Below, one piece after another: positions 36,654 to 45,119 of a stretch of 64,000 bases of DNA (position 1 is the first letter of the stretch; every line of letters starts with the position of its first letter). The stretch spans positions 62,001 to 126,000 of the forward strand of contig JAGYIG010000006.1 of NCBI GenBank assembly GCA_018402455.1, in the 5' to 3' direction. Origin of the DNA: Opitutaceae bacterium. Its GTDB lineage: Bacteria > Verrucomicrobiota > Verrucomicrobiia > Opitutales > Opitutaceae. Both the position numbers and the translations under genes were made by a program. The notes below the pieces were generated by a model, which was not told the DNA's origin, did no database searches, and worked only from the letters and a program-made list of their open reading frames with translations.

Positions 36654-36741
36654 CAGATTGCCCGATTTGCCAATCGTCGCAAGCTCTATGCGCCAAGACG
36701 TATCCGTTGCGATCCGGTAAGATCAGGTTTCTTTTTTCACC

Positions 36742-37806
36742 ATGCCCATTCCTCCCCACCCCACTGCCACGCGTGCGGAAGTTGAATCCGTCCTCCGATG
36801 CGATCCCAACGCCCGCAAGATGCCCCTGTTCCTGCCGGCCATCTACGAACACAAGGCGGCCTTCATCGGCAGCACCCCCTCCGCCATTTCCCGCGACGCC
36901 GATCTCCTGACCAAGGCCCTGCTCGCCGAATTTGAAGCGATCGGTCCCGACGCCCTCGCTGTCGGCGTCGATGTTTATAATCTCGAAGCCGAAACCGTGG
37001 GCTGTGCGGTTTCTTTCTACGAGGGCGACGACACCTCGATTCCCGGGATCAAACCGGGCAACCACGTGATCAAGATCGGCGACGATCTGAGTAACGCCCC
37101 GCTCCCCAATCCGTTGAAGGACGGCCGCATGCCGATCAACATCACGGCCGCCGCCAATCTGCGCCGGGAATTGGGCGACGACTATTGGATCCGCGGGGCC
37201 ATCTCCGGCCCGTTCTCCCTCGCCATTTCGCTGGTGGGAGCCGAGGACCTGTTCCTCGCCTGTCTGGACGAGCCGGACTGGGTGGAGGACGTCCTCGCCT
37301 ACTCCGGGCGCATCATCAAGGAGTTTTCCAAGGCGTATATCGATGTCGGCGCCGAGCTCATCGTCTTCGACTCCCAAGCCTCTCCCGAGCTGCTCTCCCC
37401 CACCATGTATGAGGAGATCGTGCTGCCCGTGACGCAGGACCTCGTCAAGTGGTCGGCCGAGAACGGCGTCCGTGACTTGCCGCTCATCATCGGGGGCAAC
37501 ACCACCCCGATTGCGCAACTGCTCGCCGAATCCGGCGCCAACAATCTTCTCTGCGACTTCACCTCCGACTTCGACGAATGGGCCGACATTTGCCAGCAGC
37601 ATGGCCGCTCCTTCCGCCGCAACATCTCGCCGCGCCTCATCGAGACCGGGACGCCCGAGGAGGTCTACGAAACGGCGGCCCGCGAAATCGCCCGCGGCAA
37701 GGGCATTCCCGGCTTCATTCTCGGCACCGCCGTCGTTCCCTTCGGCTCGCCCACCCGCAACCTTCTCGCGATCAAACAAGCCTGCATCGACAGCGCCCAA
37801 GCTTAA
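36742..37806 (+). CDS. Uroporphyrinogen decarboxylase-family (MtaA/CmuA-like) corrinoid methyltransferase, zinc ligands absent
   Basis: 354 residues with the UroD-like barrel of methyltransferases such as MtaA, MtbA and CmuA. 'DALAVGVDVYNLEAETVGC' and 'RGAISGPFSLAISLVGAE' are family regions. In MtaA the zinc ligands are His-x-Cys in 'HICGN' and a Cys near 'GPGC'. Here the first site reads 'LIIGGNTTPIAQL' and the last reads 'FILGTAVVPFGSPTRN', so all three ligands are missing. It is the first gene of a ten-gene operon, followed by a corrinoid protein 18 bases later. It most likely moves a methyl group between an unknown substrate and the corrinoid. Direction and substrate cannot be told from sequence. 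Confidence 0.82.
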   Translation: MPIPPHPTATRAEVESVLRCDPNARKMPLFLPAIYEHKAAFIGSTPSAISRDADLLTKALLAEFEAIGPDALAVGVDVYNLEAETVGCAVSFYEGDDTSIPGIKPGNHVIKIGDDLSNAPLPNPLKDGRMPINITAAANLRRELGDDYWIRGAISGPFSLAISLVGAEDLFLACLDEPDWVEDVLAYSGRIIKEFSKAYIDVGAELIVFDSQASPELLSPTMYEEIVLPVTQDLVKWSAENGVRDLPLIIGGNTTPIAQLLAESGANNLLCDFTSDFDEWADICQQHGRSFRRNISPRLIETGTPEEVYETAAREIARGKGIPGFILGTAVVPFGSPTRNLLAIKQACIDSAQA

Positions 37807-37824
37807 CCCCCCCCTGAAAAACTC

Positions 37825-38466
37825 ATGCCCGATTACGCGCTCATCAATCAACTCCTCTACGAGGGCAAAGCCAAGAACGTCGCCGAACTGGTCCAGCAGG
37901 CCATCGACGAAGGCACCCCGGTGGACCAAGTCCTCAACGAGGGCCTCATTGCCGGCATGTCGGTCGTGGGTGAGGATTTTAAATACAACGTTCTCTACGT
38001 GCCGGAGGTGCTGGTGGCCGCCCGGGCCATGAAGGCCGGCATGGCCATCCTGAAGCCCCTGCTCGTCGCCGACGCGGAGAACAACCCCCCGCGAGGGACC
38101 GTCATCATGGGCACCGTGAAGGGCGACCTCCACGACATCGGCAAGAACCTCGTCTCCATGATGGCCGAGGGCGCCGGCTTTCAGATCATCGATATCGGGG
38201 TGGATCAACCCGTGGATGCCTTCAAGGACGCGTGCCGCGAGCACAAGGCGCACATCGTCGGCATGTCCGCCCTCCTCACCACGACCATGCCCTACATGAA
38301 GACGGTGATCGACGCCTTCCGCGCCGACCCCGAGTTCGCCAACGTCAAAATCGCCGTCGGCGGCGCCCCGGTGAACCGGATGTTTGCCGATGAGATTGAA
38401 GCCGATGGCTACGGCCCCGATGCGCCCTCGAGCGTCGAGCTCTTCCTCGAGATGGTCGCCGCCTGA
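37825..38466 (+). CDS. Corrinoid methyl-carrier protein (MtaC/MtbC-like, B12-binding)
   Basis: 213 residues, the usual size. An N-terminal helical bundle (about residues 5-85, 'VDQVLNEGLIAGMSVVGEDF') precedes the cobalamin-binding Rossmann-like domain. The cobalt-ligand motif DxHxxG is present as 'GDLHDIGKNLV' with H103. 'IIDIGVDQPVDAFKDAC' and 'GMSALLTTTMPYMK' and 'KIAVGGAPVN' are the expected following elements. It is the shuttle between the UroD-like enzyme upstream and the methyl-THF methyltransferase two genes downstream, both in the same operon. Confidence 0.93.
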   Translation: MPDYALINQLLYEGKAKNVAELVQQAIDEGTPVDQVLNEGLIAGMSVVGEDFKYNVLYVPEVLVAARAMKAGMAILKPLLVADAENNPPRGTVIMGTVKGDLHDIGKNLVSMMAEGAGFQIIDIGVDQPVDAFKDACREHKAHIVGMSALLTTTMPYMKTVIDAFRADPEFANVKIAVGGAPVNRMFADEIEADGYGPDAPSSVELFLEMVAA

Positions 38467-38496
38467 GCCTCCGCCCCGACCGCCACTGCCCACGCT

Positions 38497-40086
38497 ATGA
38501 CGCTGCCCGAAAAATTTGCGGACACCCAGCGTTTCCTGGTGGGCGTGGAGCTGGTCTCGACCCGGGGGACGGTGGTGGAAACGCGGGCCGCCAAGTCGGT
38601 GGACTTCGCCGAGGCGCTCTCCGCCAACGACGACATTGATTGGGTCTCCATCACCGACAACGCCGGGGGCAACCCGCAGCTGGCACCGGCCGCGCTCGGG
38701 GATCTGATTCGGGCCGCCGGGCGCGAGGTGGTGGTGCACCTCTCGTGCAAGGATTTCAATCGCAACGGGCTGGAGTCCGAGGCCTGGCACCTGTCCACCC
38801 TCGGCCTGCACAATCTCCTGGCGCTGTCCGGCGATTACTCCGGCAAAGGCGTTCACGGCGGCGCCAAACCCGTCTTCGACATCGATGCGGTCGGCCTGCT
38901 CACCCTGCTCGCCCAGATGAACAGCGGCATGGACGTCACCCGGCCCGGCGCGAAGCAACTCACCCGGCTCGGCGCCACCCAATTCTACTCCGGCTGCGTG
39001 GTGACCAACTTCAAACGCCACGAAAACGAGGTCATCCCGCAACTGCTCAAGCTGGAAAAGAAACTCGAGTGCGGCGCCCAGTGGATCGTCAACCAGATCG
39101 GCTACGACTCGCGCAAGATCCACGAGCTCATCCTGTGGCTGCGCCAGCGCGGCTGGGGCCACGTGCCCCTGGTGGGCAACGTTTACGTGCTCAACCCGGG
39201 CGTGGCGAAACTCTTTCGGTCGCAGAAAATTCCCGGCGTGGTCGTCTCGGACGAACTGGCGGAGATCTGCGCGGCGCACGCCGATTCACCCGACCGCGGC
39301 AAGGCGTTCTTCCTCGAACTCGCCGCCAAGCAACTCGCGATCTACCGCGGCCTGGGCTACCGCGGCGGTTACTTGGGCGGGGTGCATCGCATCGCCGACG
39401 TCGAACGGGTGCTGGAAATCGAACGCGGCTTCGGACCGGATGATTGGCGGACTTTCGCCCGCGAGATTCGCTACAGCCGCCCCGGGGAGTTCTTTTGCTA
39501 CGCCGAGGATGCCACCACCGGCCTGGCCGACGCCGCCGTCCCGAACCCCAGCCTGACCGCCCCCGGCGAGCGCACCCGCAACGTGACCTACTCCTACCGC
39601 TTTTCCAAATTCGTGCACGGCCTCATGTTCGAGCCGGATCGCGGCCTCTGGAACGTCGGCAAAAAACTCACCGCGCAAGCCGCGGATCCCCGGCAGGGTC
39701 CCGGCTGGATGCGATTGATGGAGCATGCCGGCAAGGCCGCCATGTTTGGCTGCAAGGACTGCGGCGACTGCTCGCTGCCCGACATGGAATTCCTCTGCCC
39801 GGAATCCGCCTGCGCCAAAAACCAGCGCAATGGCCCCTGCGGCGGCACCCGCGACGGGCTCTGCGAAGTGGATGACTTTGAGTGCGTCTGGTCCCGCGCC
39901 TACGACCGGGCCAAATTCGCGGGCCGCGCCGAGCAGTTGCTCGATCATGCCCCGGTCCTGCAGGACCAACACCTGCGGGGCACCTCCAGCTGGGCCAACA
40001 CCTGGCACGGCCGCGATCACCTGGCCCACCCCATCACCGTCCCCACCGCGCAGACCCCCATCCCGGTCACCGACCGTGAAACCTGA
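38497..40086 (+). CDS. metF: Methylenetetrahydrofolate reductase fused to a MetV-like cysteine-rich domain
   Basis: 529 residues. Residues 1-300 or so are a MetF barrel ('YLGGVHRIADV' near its end, 'ALSGDYSGKGVHGG', 'GATQFYSGCVVTNFKRHENEV'). The rest contains a C-terminal cluster with eight Cys: 'GCKDCGDCSLPDMEFLC', 'CAKNQRNGPCGG' and 'GLCEVDDFEC'. That is the MTHFR C-terminal (MetV-like) pattern, which in acetogens is a separate or fused iron-sulfur or zinc subunit. It interconverts methyl- and methylene-tetrahydrofolate. In an operon with a corrinoid methyltransferase set it most likely oxidises methyl-THF. Gaps to neighbours are 30 and 38 bases. Confidence 0.88.
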   Translation: MTLPEKFADTQRFLVGVELVSTRGTVVETRAAKSVDFAEALSANDDIDWVSITDNAGGNPQLAPAALGDLIRAAGREVVVHLSCKDFNRNGLESEAWHLSTLGLHNLLALSGDYSGKGVHGGAKPVFDIDAVGLLTLLAQMNSGMDVTRPGAKQLTRLGATQFYSGCVVTNFKRHENEVIPQLLKLEKKLECGAQWIVNQIGYDSRKIHELILWLRQRGWGHVPLVGNVYVLNPGVAKLFRSQKIPGVVVSDELAEICAAHADSPDRGKAFFLELAAKQLAIYRGLGYRGGYLGGVHRIADVERVLEIERGFGPDDWRTFAREIRYSRPGEFFCYAEDATTGLADAAVPNPSLTAPGERTRNVTYSYRFSKFVHGLMFEPDRGLWNVGKKLTAQAADPRQGPGWMRLMEHAGKAAMFGCKDCGDCSLPDMEFLCPESACAKNQRNGPCGGTRDGLCEVDDFECVWSRAYDRAKFAGRAEQLLDHAPVLQDQHLRGTSSWANTWHGRDHLAHPITVPTAQTPIPVTDRET

Positions 40087-40124
40087 TCCTGCGCCCCCGC
40101 CCCCCGCGCCAACGCATCCATTTT

Positions 40125-41090
40125 ATGAATACTGAGACTTCCCTCCCCGCCGCGAGCCCTGCCGTGGCTCCGCCCAAAATCATCGGCGAACTGATCAACA
40201 ACGCCTACGCCCGCGCCCGTCGCGCCTGGGAAGCCCGGGATGTGTCCGGCTTCCAGCATCTGGCCAAGCTCCAGGCCGACGCCGGAGCGGAGTTGGTGAA
40301 CCTCAACGTCGACGGCACGCAAAAGGTCTCCGTGCGCGTGGAGGAGATGCTCGAGTTTCTGCCCATTGTCATTCCCGCCATTCAAGCGGTCACCGATGTC
40401 TCCCTGAGCTTCGACAATCCCAACATCGACTACCACAAGGTGGCCCTAGGGGTCTTCGATCGCAGCAAGAGCCGCGGCAAACCGCTGTTCAACTCCCTGG
40501 CCGCCTCGCGCCACGATCTCGACGGCATGATTGAACTGATCCGGGAGCATGACATGCGTTGCATCGTGATGGCCTCGGAGTGTTTCCGTCCCGACGGCAC
40601 CACGGGCCAGAGCCTCGATCCCCAGGACAGCTACGAAACCGTGGTTCGCTTCGTGGACCTGTTGGTCTCGAAAGCCGATCGCACCGTCGACGACATCATC
40701 GTGGACCCGGGGCTTGCGCCCGTCGGCGCCGACACCTACGGCCTCGTCAACATCGGCCTCGATACGATGCGTCTGTGTGCCGCCGACCCTCAGCTCAAAG
40801 GCCTGCACTACTCCGTGGGGCTCTCCAATTTTGCGTGGGGCACGCCCAAGGCCATCAAGCCCCTTTTGGAACGCGCCTACCTGACCATCGCCGGGCGTCT
40901 CGGCCTCGACTACGCCCTCGCCAATGTCGAAGCCAACGCCCTCCCTCTGGAAGCGGATCATCCGCTGATCGATGCCCTCGAAGCCGCCCTCGCCGGCGGC
41001 CGCACTCAAGCCGGCGAGACCGCCGAAGACGCGGGTTTTCGTCAGGCGGAAATGGTGATGGACCTCTGCGCCGAGTATATCGACGAATGA
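40125..41090 (+). CDS. Methyltetrahydrofolate:corrinoid methyltransferase (DHPS-like, MeTr/MtvA type)
   Basis: 321 residues with the dihydropteroate-synthase-like barrel used by AcsE, MtvA, MtgA and the MetH folate domain. Visible elements are 'KIIGELINNAYARARRAWEARD', 'LQADAGAELVNLNVDG', 'DVSLSFDNPN', 'DIIVDPGLAPVGADTYGLVN' and 'HYSVGLSNFAWGTPK'. The Asp and Asn residues of these strands bind the pterin. It would carry the methyl from the corrinoid protein to tetrahydrofolate. The stop overlaps the following amidohydrolase start as ATGA. Confidence 0.88.
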   Translation: MNTETSLPAASPAVAPPKIIGELINNAYARARRAWEARDVSGFQHLAKLQADAGAELVNLNVDGTQKVSVRVEEMLEFLPIVIPAIQAVTDVSLSFDNPNIDYHKVALGVFDRSKSRGKPLFNSLAASRHDLDGMIELIREHDMRCIVMASECFRPDGTTGQSLDPQDSYETVVRFVDLLVSKADRTVDDIIVDPGLAPVGADTYGLVNIGLDTMRLCAADPQLKGLHYSVGLSNFAWGTPKAIKPLLERAYLTIAGRLGLDYALANVEANALPLEADHPLIDALEAALAGGRTQAGETAEDAGFRQAEMVMDLCAEYIDE

Positions 41091-42385
41091 GTTCCCCCGC
41101 GCCTTCACTCGCCGACGAGCTCCGTCGGTTGCACGCGAGCCCCCACCCCATCTGGCTGCAGGTGGGGAACGTTTTTCGGGGCCTCGACACCTCGGTGCTG
41201 CCGCAGGGCCATGCCGTTTATACGGCTGAGGGCATCGACTACGTGGGCGCCGAGCCCCCCCGGTCAGAGCTCCTTCGGCCAGGGCAAACCGCGCCCGATC
41301 TGCGGTTGCCGGAGCACACCCTCCTGCCCGGCCTGACCGACGCCCATACCCACCTTTTCCTCGCCGGTGGCGAGACCGATCCGGCCGCCCGTTCCCTCCA
41401 CCTCAACCTCCCCGCGCCGGAGCAATTGACCCAGGCGCACACCCGCCTGACCCGTTTGGTCGCCCTCGGCGTCACGGCGGTGCGAGAGGCCGGCGACAAG
41501 GCCAACATCGGCCTCGACCTGCAGTCCCGCTACCGTTCGGCCGCGCGCGGCATCATGCCCTATGTCGATGCGCCCGGCGCGGCCATCAACCATCAGAAGC
41601 GCTACGGCTCGTTCATGGCCCGCCCGATGGAGGACTCGGCACCCGGCGGCTGCCGTGGCGACCGCGTCGCCGCCGGAGCGCATCGCATCAAGCTCCTGGC
41701 CACCGGCATCATCAATTTTGAGAAGGGAGCGGTGACCGCCAAGCCGCAGATGCCAGTGGACGAGTTGCGTGAATTTGTCGCCGCGGCCGAGGACCACGGT
41801 CAGCAGACCATGGTTCACTGCTCGGGGCACGATGGGGTCGACAACTGCATTGCCGCCAAAGTGGACTCCGTCGAACACGGCTACTTCATCGACGATGACC
41901 AGCTGGCGCGGATGCGTGACCTCGACATGGTCTGGGTGCCCACCTTCGCACCCGTGCAGTTTCAATTGGATCAGCCGCACCACATCGGCTGGAGCGAGGT
42001 GGTCTGCGAGCACCTGCGCCGGATCATCGACGCCCACTCCCGCCGCCTGCAACGGGCGACCACCATCGGCGTTCGGGTCGTCGCCGGCAGCGATGCCGGA
42101 TCGCATGGCGTCGCCCACGGCTGGGGGTTCCTTCGCGAATTGGAGCTGATGCAGGCAGCGGGGTTGACGGCCGCCCAAGTGCTGCACACGGCCACGGGCG
42201 CCGGGTTTCAGCGGATGGGCTACGCCGACACCTTTGGGGTCCTCGCGCCCGCAGCCAAGGCCCGCTTTATCCTCACCGACCGGGACGTGCTCTCCTCGGT
42301 CAGCCACCTTCGGGCGGACAAAGTGGTGGTGTTTGATCACCACGTGCTCGATCAAAACGATCAGGAATCCGTTCCCGGTCTCTAG
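41087..42385 (+). CDS. Amidohydrolase family protein
   Basis: 432 residues. The metal-binding HxH motif is in 'GLTDAHTHLFLA'. Further ligands are the His in 'QTMVHCSGHDGVDN', the His in 'DSVEHGYFID' and the Asp in 'VVAGSDAGSHG'. A C-terminal beta segment follows, as in imidazolonepropionase-like hydrolases. The start overlaps the MeTr stop by four bases, so the gene is coupled to the methyl-transfer set. It might release the methylated substrate or process the demethylated product; the nitrogen compound is not known. Confidence 0.85.
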   Translation: MSSPAPSLADELRRLHASPHPIWLQVGNVFRGLDTSVLPQGHAVYTAEGIDYVGAEPPRSELLRPGQTAPDLRLPEHTLLPGLTDAHTHLFLAGGETDPAARSLHLNLPAPEQLTQAHTRLTRLVALGVTAVREAGDKANIGLDLQSRYRSAARGIMPYVDAPGAAINHQKRYGSFMARPMEDSAPGGCRGDRVAAGAHRIKLLATGIINFEKGAVTAKPQMPVDELREFVAAAEDHGQQTMVHCSGHDGVDNCIAAKVDSVEHGYFIDDDQLARMRDLDMVWVPTFAPVQFQLDQPHHIGWSEVVCEHLRRIIDAHSRRLQRATTIGVRVVAGSDAGSHGVAHGWGFLRELELMQAAGLTAAQVLHTATGAGFQRMGYADTFGVLAPAAKARFILTDRDVLSSVSHLRADKVVVFDHHVLDQNDQESVPGL

Positions 42386-42391
42386 TCAGCC

Positions 42392-44035
42392 ATGTCTAAA
42401 AAAGTTACGATCAATCAATGCGTGGGCGAATTTCCCGTCGGCGCCTCACTTTTTGACATCGGGGAATCCCTCGGTCTCGCCGTGCCTTCCTCCTGCCGGG
42501 GACAGGGGAAGTGCCGCGAATGCCTGATGGAGATCACCGTCGGCATGGAGAGTCTCAGCCCCAAGGTCGCGGAAGAGAGCCACCTGCAGGAAAACTTCCG
42601 GCTCTCGTGTTGCACCCGATTGACCGAAGAGCCCGGGGAGGTCCAGGCCCACACCATGCGCCGCGCCTCCATCAACATCGAGGAAGGCGCCATGAACCTG
42701 CCGCCCGAGGCGACCCCCGCATCCTATGATCCGGCGGTGACCCGGGACGGGGAACGCATTCTGATCGAAGGCACGGCAGTCGCCACCGGCACCGGCCCCC
42801 TGCTGGGCCTGGCCATCGATATCGGCACCACCACGGTGGTCGTGCGCGCGGTGGATTTGGAGTCGGGCACCATCATCGCGGCGACCTCGTTGGAGAACCC
42901 GCAGCGCTTCGGCGGCACCGATGTGATGTCGCGTATTCAATACGACACCGACCACCCCGGGCGGCTCCTGCAACGCACGCTGCTGGGCTATCTGACCCGG
43001 GCCATCAACCAGCTACCGATCGACCCCAACGACATCTACGAAATCGTGGTCGCGGGCAATCCCACCATGCGGGATCTGTTTCTCGGACTGGACGTCACCA
43101 CCATCGGGCAGCGCCCCTACCAGTCGCTCACCGAAAAGGCGTGGAAGGCCGGCGAGAGCACGACCACGGCCGTGGTGATGCCCGCCCGCAAACTGCGTCT
43201 GCCCAGCAATCCCGCCGCCCGCATCTACGCCATGCCGGTGGTGAGTGGCCACGTCGGCGGCGACGCCGCCGCCTGCCTGCTGGCCGTCGCCGGCGACCGC
43301 AGCGAAGAGATCATTGCGATCATGGACATCGGCACCAACACGGAGGTGTTCATCGGGCAACGCGACCGCCTGCTTGCCGCATCGTGTCCCGCCGGTCCGG
43401 CCTTTGAGGGCCGCGCGATCAGCCGGGGGATGCCCGGTCTCGCCGGCGCCATCGAAAAGGTGCACATCAGGGAGGATGATACCGTGCAATGCGACGTCAT
43501 CGGGCAAGGCCCGCCCGAAGGCATCTGCGGATCGGGCCTCATTTCCCTGCTGGCGGAACTCAAGCGCACCGAGCACATGAATGCCTTTGGCCGTTTTGAG
43601 GATGGTGAATCGTCGTTCGCCGTCGCCCCCGATCACGGCATCACGTTCCTCGAAAGCGACATCAACGAACTCGCTCAAGCCAAAGGCGCGAATGTGGCCG
43701 GCCTGCGCATCGTCGCCCAAGCCTACGGCATCAGCCTCGCCGACGTGGATAAATTCTACCTGGCGGGGGGCTTTGGTCGCCACCTCGACATCGCAGCCTC
43801 CCAGGAGATCGGACTGATTCCCGACCTGCCCCGGGAAAAGATCATCCAGATCGGCAACGCGGCCATCGAAGGCGCCACCCTCGCCCTGCTGTCCCTCACC
43901 CGGCGACGGGAGTTGGAGGAGCGCATCAAAACCATCGAACACGTGGAATTGGAAACCAACCCCGACTTCTTCGACCACTTTGTCGAAGGCTGCCAATTCC
44001 AGCGTTTTGGGGTCGAGGAGGGAGAGCTCGCCTGA
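42392..44035 (+). CDS. RACo-type reductive activator of corrinoid protein (2Fe-2S ferredoxin plus ASKHA domain)
   Basis: 547 residues. The N-terminal ferredoxin has 'SCRGQGKCREC' (C35, C41, C44) and a further Cys pair at C73/C74. A linker follows, then the ASKHA ATPase-like domain: 'GLAIDIGTTTVVVRAVDL', 'GHVGGDAAACLLAV', 'IMDIGTNTEVFIG' and 'FYLAGGFGRHLDIAASQEIGLIP'. This is the RACo architecture, which uses ATP to return an inactive Co(II) corrinoid to Co(I). It starts six bases after the amidohydrolase; its stop overlaps the next gene by one base (TGATG). Confidence 0.92.
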   Translation: MSKKVTINQCVGEFPVGASLFDIGESLGLAVPSSCRGQGKCRECLMEITVGMESLSPKVAEESHLQENFRLSCCTRLTEEPGEVQAHTMRRASINIEEGAMNLPPEATPASYDPAVTRDGERILIEGTAVATGTGPLLGLAIDIGTTTVVVRAVDLESGTIIAATSLENPQRFGGTDVMSRIQYDTDHPGRLLQRTLLGYLTRAINQLPIDPNDIYEIVVAGNPTMRDLFLGLDVTTIGQRPYQSLTEKAWKAGESTTTAVVMPARKLRLPSNPAARIYAMPVVSGHVGGDAAACLLAVAGDRSEEIIAIMDIGTNTEVFIGQRDRLLAASCPAGPAFEGRAISRGMPGLAGAIEKVHIREDDTVQCDVIGQGPPEGICGSGLISLLAELKRTEHMNAFGRFEDGESSFAVAPDHGITFLESDINELAQAKGANVAGLRIVAQAYGISLADVDKFYLAGGFGRHLDIAASQEIGLIPDLPREKIIQIGNAAIEGATLALLSLTRRRELEERIKTIEHVELETNPDFFDHFVEGCQFQRFGVEEGELA

Positions 44036-44586
44036 TGGTGCTGCATGAGGAGATTCACCCGTCGATCGACGTCGATGAGGCCACGTTCAAGCGCTTCTTG
44101 CGTTTCCCGCCGACCCGGGAGTTTGAAGGCGCCATGGCCGAGGCGGCGCAATGGGCCCGGGAGTGGTTCATGGCCCACGGCAAGCCTTGGATTGTCGCCC
44201 TCCCCGCCGATGAAGCGATCCGCGCCTTGACGGCCAACCGGTGGCCGGCCACGACCCCGTTGGGCGTGATCATAACCAGTGCCGGGCCCGAGGCCGAAGC
44301 CCACGCGGGGGTCTGTTTTGAGGCGGACGAGCCCGACCGCTACTACTTTTTGGAATGCTACGCCTCGGCCGTGGTCGATCAGCTGCTCACCCGCACGCGG
44401 AACGCGCTGGGCGCCACCCGCCACTACTCTCCCGGTTATCCGGAATGGGGCATCGAAGCCAATCCCCCCTTGCTTGCCGCGATCAATGGTCTGGTTTCCC
44501 TGCCCGGTCCCCTGCGAACCTTGGACTCTGGCATGCTGGTCCCTAAAAAATCCCAAATCGCCGTCTTCGCCCTCCCGCCCAAATGA
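44035..44586 (+). CDS. MetH activation-domain-like protein (stand-alone)
   Basis: 183 residues. The C-terminal half matches stand-alone relatives of the MetH activation domain: 'HYSPGYPEWGIEA' and 'SGMLVPKKSQIAVFAL'. The MetH activation domain binds AdoMet and helps return cob(II)alamin to the active state. The N-terminal part ('TREFEGAMAEAAQWAREWF') is helical. It follows the RACo gene with a one-base overlap, so the operon carries two kinds of corrinoid reactivation proteins. It could instead be an accessory for a split MetH; no MetH is in the window. Confidence 0.75.
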   Translation: MVLHEEIHPSIDVDEATFKRFLRFPPTREFEGAMAEAAQWAREWFMAHGKPWIVALPADEAIRALTANRWPATTPLGVIITSAGPEAEAHAGVCFEADEPDRYYFLECYASAVVDQLLTRTRNALGATRHYSPGYPEWGIEANPPLLAAINGLVSLPGPLRTLDSGMLVPKKSQIAVFALPPK

Positions 44587-45107
44587 CCGAATCAAACCAA
44601 GCGCCCACCTCAAACGATGCCGCCGGGGTCGTTGACTCCGGGAACCCCAGCGCGGCGGCTCCCGCCCCCGCCTACAGCTTCACCCCCCGGGTCCTCGAGC
44701 GGTGGGCACGCAGCAACCTGCAACTCACGCCGCGCGCCGATGGCGGACATGATGCCGTGTTTCGGTTCCACGGCAGCACCTGCGGGAACATCGAATTCGA
44801 TTTGATCTATCACGCCACTGTCGGCTCGGCCGCCGAAGGGCATCCCCTGCGCACACTCCATTGTGAACCGGCCCCGCATGGCGATGGCCACACGCGCATG
44901 TGCTGCTGGCGCGAGAACGCGGAAAAGGTCAGAGACTGGATGCAGCGCGAAACCCCTCTGCTCGGGCAGCCCCTCGCCGATGCCCTGTCATGGAACCCCC
45001 AAAAGTCCGCCTCCGGCTGCCTGTGCCATGTCGATGGCCGCCGGCACAAGTGGAACGCCGTATTCCAAACCCTCCATTTCGCTCTCGCTCAAAATTCCCC
45101 CTCCTAA
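44583..45107 (+). CDS. Hypothetical protein with six cysteines, in the corrinoid operon
   Basis: 174 residues, start overlapping the previous stop (ATGA). The first 30 residues are low-complexity, rich in Ala and Pro. The rest is soluble with Cys at 67 ('GSTCGNIEF'), 94, 107 and 108 ('HTRMCCWRE'), 146 and 148 ('SGCLCHVDGRRHKW'). The pairs and the nearby His residues suggest a metal or iron-sulfur site. I do not recognise a family. Its place makes a role in the methyl-transfer system likely, perhaps as an electron carrier to the corrinoid or as a scaffold. Confidence 0.7.
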   Translation: MTESNQAPTSNDAAGVVDSGNPSAAAPAPAYSFTPRVLERWARSNLQLTPRADGGHDAVFRFHGSTCGNIEFDLIYHATVGSAAEGHPLRTLHCEPAPHGDGHTRMCCWRENAEKVRDWMQRETPLLGQPLADALSWNPQKSASGCLCHVDGRRHKWNAVFQTLHFALAQNSPS

Positions 45108-45119
45108 CCCTCTATCGCT

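Noticed and set aside
36654-36741. Cobalamin riboswitch upstream of the corrinoid operon
   Set aside because: The gap is only 88 bases and shows no B12-box-like sequence or room for the structure.
36559-39279. A 906-codon open frame on the minus strand across the methyltransferase genes
   Set aside because: It mirrors the real plus-strand genes with clear family motifs. Its composition (Gly, His, Arg-rich) is typical of a GC-rich antisense frame.
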